From assembly GCA_949130495.1 (NCBI GenBank), contig OX422211.1, positions 632,991,217-633,055,216 of the forward strand: a stretch of DNA of 64,000 nucleotides, written 5' to 3'. Within the stretch, counting starts at the first letter, position 1. Each line of letters starts with the position of its first letter. This document shows positions 33,287 through 44,272 of this stretch, piece by piece. A program made the translations under genes and the position numbers. The notes beneath the pieces are model-generated. The model made no database searches. It was not told the origin of the DNA and worked only from the letters and a program-made list of their open reading frames with translations. The DNA is from Sambucus nigra. Its lineage: Eukaryota; Streptophyta; Magnoliopsida; Dipsacales; Adoxaceae.

Positions 33287-34738
33287 CTACCAGTGGTTGC
33301 ATTCTGGGCAGTGATAAATTGGTTTATCGTATCTCCGCGGTGGAGGGATATATGGCCCTAGAGGTGGCGGTGCTTGCACATGTCCTTGCATGTGAGGTGC
33401 TTGTTGAAAGTGTGATGGTGGGGGAGGGGAAACATGTGAATTAGGATTCATCGTAGCATTTTGTTTCCCATAGCTAAAACCAGGGTAGTTTTTCCATGAA
33501 GGGTTGTAGGAATTCTCATGCGGTGCACCGAAATTACCCTTAAATCCTCCTACACCATTCACTTTCTCTTGAAGCATAACTTTATAGTCGGGTATCGTCG
33601 GACATTCCTCTGTTGAATGTCCCACCTCATAAATAGCACACACCTTCTCAATGGGATTTGTTATGGAGCTAGTTGGTCCTCTTGCACATATCTCAAGTAC
33701 TTCTCGCATTCCTTTCTCAAGTAGATCAAGTTGACTGGCCGTTATGGTATCATTTTCTACGTGAAATAGGCCAGCCGCTGATGGAATGGTGGTCGTTTGG
33801 AGTGTTTGATTATGAGCACTAGGGTTAGATGTATCCCATGCTTGGGTAGCCTCGGCGACATACCTCAGGTGAAGCTCAACATCATTGGCGTCTTGGTCAA
33901 TAAAGGGACCATCACACATGGTTTCAACGAGTTATTTAGAATTTATATTCAACCCATTATAGAAGAGAGAAATTATTTGCAATTTATCAAATCCATGTTT
34001 AGGCCATGAAGTGATTAACTCATTAAAACGCTCGTAAAATCGATTAAACGAGTCATTTTTTGATTGTCGAAAGTTTTGAATTTGAGCCTTGATGGAGTTC
34101 GTTCGATGTGGAGGAAATAATTTCTTAAGGAATTTAGATTACAATTCATTCCATGATGCAATCGAGTTTGGAGGTAAAGACCATAGCCAGGTCTTAGCCT
34201 TGTCCTTTAGTGAGAACGGGAAGAGTTTAAGGCGGATCACATCTTTTGTGCAAGTTTGATCACTGAGGGTCTCACACGACTCCTCAAATTCCCGGATATG
34301 GAGATATGGCTTTTCTAACTCCATTCCATTAAAGTTGGGAAGTATCTAGATCATCCCATTCCTAAAGCAAAATTGCCCTGCATTATACGGGAGTAAAATG
34401 CATCCCAGAGTGACAATTCGCTCGGGATATAAGATTTCTCTAAAAGGGTGGTACAGGACCTCTTACTCACTTGCAGCTACACTACCGTGTTGTGACATGG
34501 CTCTCTCACTAGATGACTCTGTATCCTTAGTTGGTATACTCGGAGCGTTCTTTGTGGTGTATTCTAAGAGTCATATCGGAGTGTTACTTATAATTGAGTG
34601 TGGAGGTGTGGGAGGTGGAACCCAGAATTGTGGAACATTTGGAGTGTGAGGGCTATCGGGGTTGTACTCAACTATCGGGTTTTCGTGAATGCTGGTTGAA
34701 GTATTTTGGGGAGTTAGAGTGAGTTCTAAATTTTGCAT
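33287..34738 (-). pseudogene. Gag of Athila E
   Basis: The frame starts at ATG 34738, about 110 bp after the primer binding site, and is shared by the open segments 34324-34139 and 33919-33287. The gag core reads 'YLHIREFEESCETL' and 'LKLFPFSLKDKAKTWLWSLP', typical of Athila. A single CxxC-like feature (CAICEV changed to CAIYEV, 'EECP') and a Pro-rich 'SHVSPPPPSHFQQAP' region follow. Several in-frame stops are present. It would form the particle. Confidence 0.85.
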
Positions 34739-34850
34739 TAACAGGATTTTGAGGGATGAAGTATATTTTTGTGCTTTTTGAAATTTTTTTATTTTTTATT
34801 TTTGGTCGAAGTTTTAGATTAACAGTATCTAACCTACACGTCTACCTAAA

Positions 34851-34868
34851 TCCCCGGCAATGACACCA
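34851..34868 (-). other. Primer binding site of Athila E (tRNA-Asp type)
   Basis: Minus strand reads TGGTGTCATTGCCGGGGA. Athila elements use TGGCGCCGTTGCCGGGGA, complementary to tRNA-Asp; the three differences are C-to-T or G-to-A changes, consistent with methylation decay. Confidence 0.85.
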
Positions 34869-34874
34869 AAAACT

Positions 34875-35515
34875 TGACGCGACTAAGAATATGTCTCTAA
34901 AGTGTGTACTCTCTAGGCTCAAATGCAAGCTTGTCGTGTTAGTAATAAACCCGGTAAGTCGGGATAGTCTCCACAGGGAAATAGGATGAGAAAATCGTGA
35001 CGACGGAAGGACAGACGGTTAACCTCACTTTGACTCTAAAAAGAAGGAAAATGTGATTTGAATGGTGAAATAGCTACAGCTAGATGCAATTTTAAAAATG
35101 ATTGATTAATGAAATCAGGAATGAATGGGATGCAATTACTCTAAATTACCTAAAAGACTGATGATGATTGAACAAAAACTTGAACTATATGATGGGAAAA
35201 ATAGGTCGGGAATACAATCCCTCAACCCTAGTGTATTACTGGTATAAAACTAATCGTAAATTTAGGTGATTAATCAGACCTAGAATTTAGTACTCCCAAG
35301 AATTACGTATTTGAGGTTCAAGCCCGTACGATACGTAATCAGAGGATGAGTAAAGCAGTAACGTGATAGCTACACTCGCATTGAATTCTAAAGCATCCCG
35401 GTTACCCTGAAGCAAACGAAATCCAAAGATTTACAATGGTTGTGTTCTCTACGCAATACGGTCATAATAAATCCTTAAGTTTAGAGGATTAATTTTATAC
35501 ACATGCAACTATCAC
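34875..35515 (-). repeat. Athila E 5' LTR, part 1 (interrupted by element B)
   Basis: The LTR begins at about 34875 (TGACGCG on +) next to the primer site. It contains 'taataaacccggtaagtcggga' and 'tccacaggga', typical of Athila LTRs. It stops at ATCAC (35511-35515), the target duplication of element B. Confidence 0.8.
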
Positions 35516-36469
35516 TGATATTCCCCAAATGTGCCACCTCGGCTCAGAGACACCAACCTCGGCCAAGCACATGGCCGACGTTGGAAGGGCCTTGGATCAG
35601 TAACCAGCAGCCTCGGCCACAACAAGGTTGGCCGTGGACGACACTATTACCAACCTCGTCAAGGGGTGTTTTCGTGACTCAGGGGAACAGAAGTTCATCA
35701 GGTCACCTAGGAATGACAACCTCGGCTTGGGGTAGGCCGAGGTTATAAGGATCTATACTACCAAGGTCAACCCTAGCAGTTAATCAGCCGATGTTCCTGA
35801 CATATTCCAGCTTAACCTCGGCCCAGGCCGACCTTAATGGCTTATCTCGAATTCACTTCAGTCGAGACCATGATGGCTCATCTCGGATTGGATAGGCAGC
35901 TAGACCTTACCAACCTCGAACTCTTCCAGGCCAAGGTTATGACCAAGAACGGAGGCCGAGCACTTATTGACATATGTGTGGACAAGGACACGTGGACACA
36001 AATTAGTTATAACAAATCATTCCCCCCACGTGGGGTGAATATTTCATCATCATTCTCTTCATGTGACAGGGACATATGTCTTCATCATATTGGCTAGATC
36101 AACATACACAAGCTCTTTACATGCATGGGGGGTACATTACACCCCCCAGGAACTATAAATGCCTGTCTTCTCCTTCTTAGAAAGGATCTGAAATTAACAA
36201 CCCTAGATAAAACTCTGTTCAAATACACAATAGAGAGAGAGAGCTTGAGAGATTGTATCCATGGCCATTAGAGCCCTCGTATAGTGATACACATCATACA
36301 CTTGCACAGTGGACGTAGGCCAGATTGGCTGAACCACTTATATTCCGGTGTGAACCCTCTTCTCCTCACCTCCTTCTACTATATGTGTATGTATTCTTAT
36401 GTTGCCATTGTTAACATTCAATTAAGCTCACAAACACCTTAAAGGGTGGTGCTGTTTCCAGCATTATCC
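35516..36469 (+). repeat. Element B 5' LTR
   Basis: It begins TGATATTCCCC; its end has decayed from the family CATCATCA to CATTATCC. TATA box TATAAAT at 36154-36160. Many 'acctcgg/ccgagg' words occur in the first 450 bp. Confidence 0.93.
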
Positions 36470-36472
36470 TTT

Positions 36473-36488
36473 TGGCGCCGTCTGTGGG
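36473..36488 (+). other. Primer binding site of element B
   Basis: TGGCGCCGTCTGTGGG, three bases after the 5' LTR and identical to that of element A. Confidence 0.85.
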
Positions 36489-36645
36489 AAGAGAGAAGCT
36501 ATCACTTCCTCCTCTTCAGCTTAACCTCATCGGAGACTCTGGTAGTGAACCAGGCATCACCCCTTGCGTGGAGCTCTTTCACCATTGAAAGAGGTCTTGT
36601 AAGGTATTAAGATCATCTTCTACTTAAGCTGTTTAGTGTTAACAC

Positions 36646-38446
36646 ATGGCACCAGAATTACCGCCGCCTGGTGCGGGAGGACCTAGCTTCAGCCAAGATA
36701 CGCCTCAATCCAAAATGGCGGAGGTAGCCGCAGCCTTGAGGTCTTTGGCTGCAACGCAACAAGCTATAAAGGAGCAGTTTACACAACTCAGTCAAAAACA
36801 TCATGAGACCACCAGGGATCTCACCGGAGATGATTACTCCGGCAGCGGTTCAGCCCCATCCTAAGGCCAGGGGGCCACCCCAGGCACCACGAAAAGACCA
36901 ACCTACGCCCCAGCGGAGGAGGGACGTTGCTGACCCTAGGCGTCTATGCCCGGGGAGGCAAGGGAACCCTTTCCCTGAGGACAGGTATGATGATCTAGAG
37001 GCGGAAGATGTGCTGGAAGAATGCTGGGAGCCGTATGAGGTTTCGAATAATACTATACGTCCTCTTCAGCAGAGCCGAGGTTGTAGCGGCCGAAGAGGTG
37101 AAGAGGCCCATCAAAGAGGATCGGCTTTTGATTAATTGAGTAGAGGGTCAGCCTTTAAGAGGTTGGGCCCAGTGAATGACCTAAAACAGAGGTTATCGAG
37201 GTCGAGAAGTGCAGCCGGCTCATAAAGAGGAGACGAACAAGGTCCACCTCACCAGGGCCGACCCCGTGCAGGAAGGGGCAGAGACCAGGAGGAGGTCAAC
37301 AGCCGACGTTGTGCTGCGGCTGGGGAACCCTCAGTTCACCCTTTAGAGGTGGCTGGGGACAACCTCAGCTAGGCCGACGTTACAAGACCATGGAATGACT
37401 CCATCCAACGTCTTGAGTACAAGATAGGAGATCTCATTAAAAGTTGAGACCCATTGCAAAGAGGTTTCTCGGAGGGCTCCCCCTTTGTGGAAAGGATAGT
37501 GAGCTTCCCAAGCCCTGCTAAGTTCAAACCACCCATGGTGTCTCCCAAGTATGACGGTAGCACCAACCCTGTACATCACATTGAGATGTATCAGTCGGCA
37601 GTGGAAATCTACTCGATACCTGATGAGATGAAGTGTAGGGCCTTCTCTGGGACTTTGACAGGAGCAGCACACAACTAGTTTACTTCTCTTCCGAAGAATT
37701 CAATTGAGAACTTCAAGGGCTTGGCTGAACAATTCATTCACAACTTCTGCTTTGGGGTAAGACCTCAAAAGAAGACCACTCATCTACTGTATGTCAAGCA
37801 AGGCAAGGACGAGAGCCTAAGAGACTACATTGCCAGGTTAAACAAAGAAAAACTTGAGGTTGAAGATTACGAAGAGAATATATCCATGAACGCCCTCATA
37901 GGAGGTCTTTAGAAAGGGAAGTTGTTTTGGAAACTCGCGGAAGACCCTCCCAGGTCTATGGCAGAGATACTAGCAACTGCAGGAAAAGTCATGAATGCCG
38001 AAGAGGTGATGGCCACCAAGTATGAGGATGAGAACCGCGGTAGTAACGGGAAGTCCCAAAGAAAGAAAGATGGAAAGAAAAGGTCAACCAATGACAAGTT
38101 CTCTCACTGTACTCCTCTAACTATGAGCTGTGAGCATATCCTCAGCGAGATCAAGAATGACAGGACTCTAAGATGGCCAGAGAAACTAAAGTCCCCTCCA
38201 CATAAGAGGAACAAAAACTTGTGGTGTGAGTTCCACCAGGACTATGGCCATGTTACAGACAAATGCTTTGCCTTGAAGGATGAGATTGAAAAGATGTTAA
38301 AGTCCGAAAAGTTGAGGAAGTATGTTGATGGTAAGGCTCCTAAAGGGGGAAGAGATGACCCTAAAAAGAGGAGAAATGACAGATGCTGTGACGATGCTAT
38401 GCTAGAAGAGATAATGATTCGAAAGGTTATGATGAAGACGATCTGA
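36646..38446 (+). pseudogene. Gag of Tat element B
   Basis: It starts at ATG 36646 ('MAPELPPPGAGG', like MEPELPPP in element C). A frameshift near 36800 moves the frame to 36803-37135, then 37454-38446 carries the gag core ('STNPVHHIEMYQSAVEIYSIP', 'MKCRAFSGTLTGAAH', 'RDYIARLNKEKLEVEDYEEN') and the zinc-like motif CEFHQDYGHVTDKC. TAG at 37676-37678 replaces a Trp codon (TGG, kept in C), a G-to-A change. Another stop lies at 37910-37912, and a frameshift near 38395 ends the frame before protease. Confidence 0.88.
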
Positions 38447-38585
38447 ACCTTCCACCGAAAGATGACAACACTCCGGTGAAGAGGGTTGGCATGATCTCAT
38501 TTGGTGTTGACACCATATGCGGAGGACTTGCGGGAGGTGGCTCTGAAGTGGATGACAGAAAAGCTCATGTGGTCTGGCCAAGTCA

Positions 38586-39125
38586 GTGGCCAAACTTGAA
38601 ATTGTAAATCTAACGTCTTTCGATACAGCGCAGAAGAGAAAGAAGGTGGACATGGATACCCTTATAGTGGGGTTCTCTCAACTCGACTTCAAATGTATCT
38701 TAGCCCCACATGATGACCCTTTGTTAATAACAACAAGGGTGCATGGATGCAAGGTGCAGAGGATCCTTGTGGACGGGGGGAGTTCAGCAGACGTGATGTT
38801 TTGGCCTTGCTTCAAGAGCCTAGGTCTCAGCAGAGCAAGGCTGGTACCCTATCATCATCCTTTAATGGGATTCAGCGACGAAAAGGTCCACCCATTGGGC
38901 ATGTATGAGATGGACGTAAGAATGGGTGACGAGTGGCCTAAGAGGTTGACCCGAAAGATAAATTTTTTTGTGATTAATGAAAACGTCTTCTCGGCCTATA
39001 ACCTCATCATAGGAAGAGTGGCCCTTAAGGAGTTTGAGGCCGTGCCATCGACGGTCCACCAGATGCTGAAATTCTCGACCCCCTATGGGGTAGGGGAAGT
39101 TCAAGGTGACCAGACCATAGCATGA
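38586..39125 (+). pseudogene. Aspartic protease of Tat element B
   Basis: The segment of 179 residues includes the active-site region 'ILVDGGSSADVMFWPCF', 'HPLMGFSDEKVHPLGMYE' and 'YNLIIGRVALKEFEAVPSTVHQ'. It is in the frame shared with RT and RNase H downstream and is separated from gag by a frameshift. It ends at TGA 39123-39125 (element C has Arg there, so C-to-T from CGA). Confidence 0.87.
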
Positions 39126-39221
39126 GAATATTACTTCAACTCGGCCGAAGAGAGAAAGACCCATACGAGGGCAACCACCACTTATAACATTGATACACTT
39201 GACCCAAGAGATGAAACAAAG

Positions 39222-40259
39222 TTGAAGAAGGGAGAGGCTGCGAAAGAGGTAGAATCCATCGTCGTCAATGAGGATGAACCGAAAAAAACCATCCAGGTCG
39301 GCAAAGCCTTAAAAATAGAAATCAAGGAAGAGCTGATAAACTTCTTAAGGAAGAGGCAGAGTGTCTTCGCTTGGAGTCACGCAGACATGCTCGACATCAA
39401 CCCTGAGGTTATGTGTCACAAGCGTAACGTGACCGAAGATGCCAGGCCCATCAAACAAAGATGAAAAATTTACTTCAGGGAGAAGTACAACGTCATTCGG
39501 AAAGAGGTTAAAAAATTAGAAGAGGATGAGTTTATTAGAGAAGTTATATATCTAAAGTGGTTATCGAATGCAGTCATCGTGCCCAAGACCAATGGAAAGT
39601 GGAGAATGTGTGTTGATTTCACTGACCTGAACAAGTCTTGCCTAAAAGATAGTTATCCCTTACCTCGAATAGATCAAATGGTAGATGCTACTTTAGGGCA
39701 TGAGCTCATGAGCTTCATGAACGCGTATTCAGGCTATAATCAGATCTTCATGGATGCGGAAGACTCAGAGAAGACAACCTTCATTATCGATAAAGGAACG
39801 TACTGCTACAAAGTGATGCCCTTCGATCTGAAAAATGCGGGGGCAACATACCAACGTCTTGTGAATAAGATGTTCGAAGATCAAATAGGCAAGACTATGG
39901 AGGTGTATGTAGATGATATGTTGACGAAGAGCTTAAAGGTCTGTACTTATGTGGCAGACCTTGAAAAGACCTTCGATACTATGGACCTGTACAGGATGAA
40001 ACTCAACCCAGCAAAGTGTGTCTTCGAGGTAGGAGCTGGGAAGTTTCTTAGATTTATCGTCAATCAAAGAGTAATCGAAGCAAACCATGAGAAAATCAAG
40101 GCTTTGCTTGACATGAAGACACCAAGGAGTATCAAGGACGTCCAAAGACTCACGGGGAGAGTGGTCGCACTCAATAGGTTTGTTTCCAGAGCAACGAACA
40201 AGTGTCTCCCATTATTTAAAGTGCTTAGAAAGGCCTTCCAGTGGGACGAAGAGTGCTAA
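39222..40259 (+). pseudogene. Reverse transcriptase of Tat element B
   Basis: Linker segment 39222-39464 ('FLRKRQSVFAWSHADM') leads, after a TGA, to RT in 39579-40259. Visible are 'KWRMCVDFTDLNKSC', 'DSYPLPRIDQMVD', 'MPFDLKNAGATYQRL' (Asp where the family has Gly) and the catalytic 'VYVDDMLTKS'. The connection region 'VQRLTGRVVALNRFVSRAT' follows. It ends at TAA 40257-40259. Not active because of stops. Confidence 0.9.
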
Positions 40260-40331
40260 GAATCTTTTAACCAACTCAAGTCTTACCTTGGGTCTCCCTT
40301 ATTATTATCTTGGCCCATAGCAGGAGAGAAA

Positions 40332-40562
40332 TTGTATGTCTATCTAGTAGTCTCAGAATCGGCTATAAGTGCAGCCATAGTACGGGAAGACATTGGAATC
40401 CAAAGGCCTGTGTATTTCAACAGTAAAGCCCTTCAAGGGTCTGAGCAAAATTATCCTCGTATGGAAAAGTTAGCCTACGCCCTGATACATGCTTCAAGGA
40501 AGATGAAGCCCTACTTCCAAGCCCATTCCATAGTCGTCCTCACCGATTCCCCACTCAGATAG
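40332..40562 (+). pseudogene. RNase H of Tat element B
   Basis: The segment of 76 residues contains 'YVYLVVSESAISAAIVRED', 'PVYFNSKALQGSEQNYPRMEKLAYALIHA' with the catalytic Glu, and 'IVVLTDSPLR' with an Asp. It follows RT in frame and ends at a TAG (Gln codon in element C, so C-to-T). Confidence 0.85.
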
Positions 40563-40877
40563 GTCCTACATAAACTTGAGAAGTCTGGAAGATTGATGAC
40601 CCGAGCCATTGAATTAGGAGAGTATAACCTTACTTATCAACCTAGGGCAACCATCAAAGGGAAGGCCCTCACAAACTTTATTGCTGAGTTCACATGGGAA
40701 GAGGCCGAGGTAGAGAATGACCTAGTGAATGATGAAGGGTCAAACAACAATGTCGTCCAAGAATAGGAAGAGGTTGCACCAAACGTCTTCCGAAACCAGG
40801 AAGAGGCCGTATCCAAGAAGATTAGGAGCGGAGTGGCGGAGAACGAGGAGGGTCGGTACCTCTTCAAGTAAGGAATC

Positions 40878-41651
40878 ATGTCAGAAGAGGCCTTTTCATC
40901 AGATACAAACATTTGGAATCTCTTTGTTGATGGTTCTTCCTGTGATAGTGGAAGCGGACCAGGGATGATACTTTCAGCTCTAGACGGTGCCAACATTGAA
41001 TATGCTTTGAGGTTCAACTTCAAGGCATCTAACAACGAGTTAGAATATGAGGCCATGATAGCAGGTCTCTCATTGGCAAAGACTCTAGGAGTAAGACGAC
41101 TCCTACTTCATAGCGACTCAAGGTTAGTTATCAATCAAGTACTAGGGGTCTATGAGGCCAAAGATGAAAGGATGGCCAAGTATCTGAAGAGGGTGAAAAC
41201 GATGTTAGAACATTTTGAAGAGACAAAACTGAAGAGAGTACCTCGACAAAGTAACAGTCACGCAGATGCGTTGGCAAGGTTGGCCTCGGCGACGAAGACA
41301 AACATCAGAAGGACAATTCCAGTCGAGGTCTTAGGAAAAGCGACCATTGAGGAAGAAGAGGTTAGCAACCATTGTCACAATTTGAACCTAAGAGACTCAT
41401 GGATGGACCCCCTCGTCAGATATATCAAAGAGGGAGAGCTTATGGAATCCAAGTTAGAGAGGAGGAAGTTAAGATATAGGGCTGCCAAGTTCTCCATAGT
41501 AGGAGACGTCCTATATAAGAAAGGATTTCTTTTGCCTCTCCTCCAATGTGTGCATCCCACCGAAGTTCCCCGCGTCTTACAGGAAGTTCATGAGGGTTCT
41601 TGCTCCAGTCACATAGGAGGAAGGCCCTTGGCCAAGAGAATCATTACATAG
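40878..41651 (+). pseudogene. Plant-type second RNase H (aRNH) and start of integrase, element B
   Basis: 257 residues. The acidic residues appear in order: 'LFVDGSSCDSGSG', 'NNELEYEAMIAGLSLAKTLG', 'LLHSDSRLVINQVLG' and 'NSHADALARLAS'. The C-terminal part (from about residue 170) leads into the integrase N-terminus, 'CVHPTEVPRVLQEVHEGSCSSHIGGRPLAKRII' (HH of the zinc domain). It ends at TAG 41649-41651. An extra RNase H marks the Tat lineage. Confidence 0.9.
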
Positions 41652-41710
41652 GGATACTGGTGGCCAACCTTGGCCAAAGATGCTGCAGCTTACGTGAAGA
41701 GGTGCGATAA

Positions 41711-42619
41711 ATGTTAGAGATTCTCCACTCTTACTCACCAACCTCATCAACCTATGACGTAATCACTTCCCCATGGCCATTTAAAGTATGGGGAATTGAC
41801 GTAGTAGGACCCCTACCAAGAGCTGCCAATAATTACCGATTTTTGATAGTTGCCATTGACTACTTCTCAAAGTGGGTGGAGGCAGAGCCGATGATAATGA
41901 TTACGGAGCATAAGACCTTCCAATTTATTTGGAGGAACATCATATGCAGACATGGCCTCCCAAACACTCTCATGTCAGATAATGGAACCCAGTTCAAGAA
42001 CTCCTCTTTAGAAAAGTATTACGAAAGAGTTGGGATAAAGCAGTTCTTCTCATCTCCTGGCCGACCTCAGGCAAATGGTCAGACCGAAGTCACAAATAGA
42101 ACAATCCTCGATGGAATCAAGAAGAGGTTAGAAGAAGCGAAGGGGAGATGGACTGAAGAGGTTTATGTTGTGTTATGGGCCTACAGAACCACGGCAAGGA
42201 CACCAGCAGGAGAAACCCCGTTCATACTAGCACATGGCTCATAGGCCGTCATACCAATAGAAGTGGGACTCCCGACTCATAGGGTTCAGACCTATGACAC
42301 TGATAAAAATGGGGTAGAAAGGAAACTAGACCTAGATCTGATTGAAGAAATAAGGGAAGACACAGAAATCAGACAAGCAGCTTACCAGCAGAGAGCAGCA
42401 AAATTCTACAATCAGAGGGTGAAATCAAGACCCATTACCGTGGGAGACCTAGTACTAAAGAAGACCTTGCAGAAAACAAATAAACTCCATCCAAACTGGA
42501 ACGGTCCCTATAAAGTGACAGAAGAGGTTGTACCTGGGACCTACAGGCTAGAAAACCTAGAAGGAGAACCTTTCACCAATGCCTGGAATGCTGATCACCT
42601 AAAGAAGTATTACATATGA
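41711..42619 (+). pseudogene. Integrase of Tat element B
   Basis: A frameshift near 41710 separates this from the zinc domain. Core segment 41711-42244 shows Asp in VWGID (residue 30), Asp in SDNGTQF (90) and Glu in NGQTEVTNR (126), a complete DD35E triad. After a TAG at 42242-42244 the C-terminal segment 42263-42619 includes 'NWNGPYKVTEEVVPGTYRLENLEGEPF' and ends HLKKYYI. It inserts cDNA into the host genome when intact. Confidence 0.92.
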
Positions 42620-42746
42620 TGTTGCAAAAAGTTATGTAAATGTACCATCTTATGAAGAGGTTATTAATGAGAGATCAGTTTCCATGTCAATTCTTGCTTC
42701 ATTGTGCTCTAATGGTAGAGTGTATGATAGTAACATCTTAGTTGAT

Positions 42747-44058
42747 GACCTCAGACCTTATAACGTCATTATTTGGTGACAAGGTCTGAGGTCAGACATC
42801 ATACTTGGATGACCTCAGACCCTTAACATCATTGATTTGGTGAAAATAATTATGAGGATGACATCTTAGTTGATGACCTCAGGCCTTAACATCATTATTT
42901 GGTGACAAGGTCTGAGGTCAGACATCATACTCGGATGACCTCAGACCCTTAACATCATTAATTTGGTGAAACTCATTATGGGGATAACGTCTTAGTAATG
43001 ACCTCAGGCCTTAACATCATTATTTGGTGACAAGGTTTGAGGTCAGACATCAAACTTGGATGACCTCAGACCCTTAACATCATTAATTTGTGAAATTAGT
43101 TATGAGGATGACATCTTACTTGATGACCTCAGACCTTATAACATCATTATTTGGTGACAAGGTCTAAGGTCAGACATCATACTCGGATGACCTCACACCC
43201 TTAACATCATTAATTTGGTGAAATTAGTTATGAGGATGACATCTTAGTTGATGACCTCAGACCTTATAACATCATTATTTGGTGACAAGGTCTGAGGTCA
43301 GACATCATACCCGGATGACCTCAAACCCTTAACATCATTAGTTTGGTGAAACTCATTATGGGGATAACATCTTAGTAATGACCTCAGGCCTTAACATCAT
43401 TATTTGGTGACAAGGTCTGAGGTCAGACATCATACTTGGATGACCTCAGACCCTTAACATAATTAATTGGGTGAAATTAGTTATGAGGATGACATCTTAG
43501 TTGATGACCTCAGACCTTATAACATCATTATTTGGTGATAAGGTCGGAGGTCAGACATCATACTCGGATGACCTCAGACCCTTAACATCATTAATTTGAT
43601 GAAACTAATTATGGGGATAACATCTTAGTGATGACCTCAGGCCTTAACATCATTATTTGGTGACAAGGTCTGAGGTCATACATCAAACTTGGATGAACTT
43701 AGACCCTTAACATCATTAATTTGGTGAAATTAGTTATGAGGATGACATCTTATTTGATGACCTCAGACTTTATAACATCATTATTTGATGATAAGGTCTG
43801 AGGTCAGACATAATACTTGGATGACCTCAGACCCTTAACATCATTAATTTGGCGAAACTAATTATGGGGATAACATCTTAGTGATGACCTCAGGCCTTAA
43901 CATCATTATTTGGTGACAAGGTCTGAGGTCAGACATCAAACTTGGATGACCTCAGACCCTTAACATCATTAATTTGGTGAAATTAGTTATGAGGATTACA
44001 TCTTAGTTGATGACCTCAGACCTTATAACATCATTATTTAGTGATAAGGTCTGAGGTA
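42747..44058. repeat. About 127-bp tandem repeat array in element B
   Basis: Roughly ten diverged units of about 120-128 bp. Each contains 'gatgacctcagacc', 'aacatcattatttggtgacaag' and 'gtctgaggtcagacatca'. The words TGACCTCAGA and TCTGAGGTCA are reverse complements, so each unit can fold into a hairpin. It lies between pol and the antisense gene, as does the related array of element C. Confidence 0.93.
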
Positions 44059-44272
44059 AGACTGTTAATTTAGTTTAAACAGGCATCATTGCGAAAGGAC
44101 TTCAGAGCTGAACATCGCATGGCAAAGAAGCATTCAACAAAACAAATGAAGTAAAAACCCTCCTCAGAGGTTGTCATCCAATTGTAAAATTCAAAAATAT
44201 AAGTTGACGATATTCTTCAGAGGTTACAACTAATCAGGGGTTACAAAAGTACAAAAAGCTTCACAAAATAGC

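Larger units (their letters stand above)
27598..35515 (-). mobile_element. Athila-type gypsy element E (degraded, main part)
   Basis: Minus-strand order: LTR (from 34875 rightward, interrupted at 35515 by element B), primer binding site (34868-34851), gag, protease, RT, RNase H, integrase and an additional ORF (28483 to about 27830). The FMDD-type RT motif, 'MGPFPPSFG' in integrase and the Asp-type primer site are Athila traits. No 3' LTR was found at the left side, where the element meets the caulimovirid fragment. Stop codons and several frameshifts make it more decayed than the Tat elements. The rest of the right LTR resumes at 48219. Confidence 0.85.

Noticed and set aside
35503..36097. 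Frames in the element B LTR (and copies at 47265-47929)
   Set aside because: LTR sequence carrying the promoter, not a gene; the same frames recur in the second LTR.
42747..44058. CRISPR-like array of repeats
   Set aside because: Units are long, diverged and contiguous without unique spacers, and the array is internal to a plant retrotransposon.
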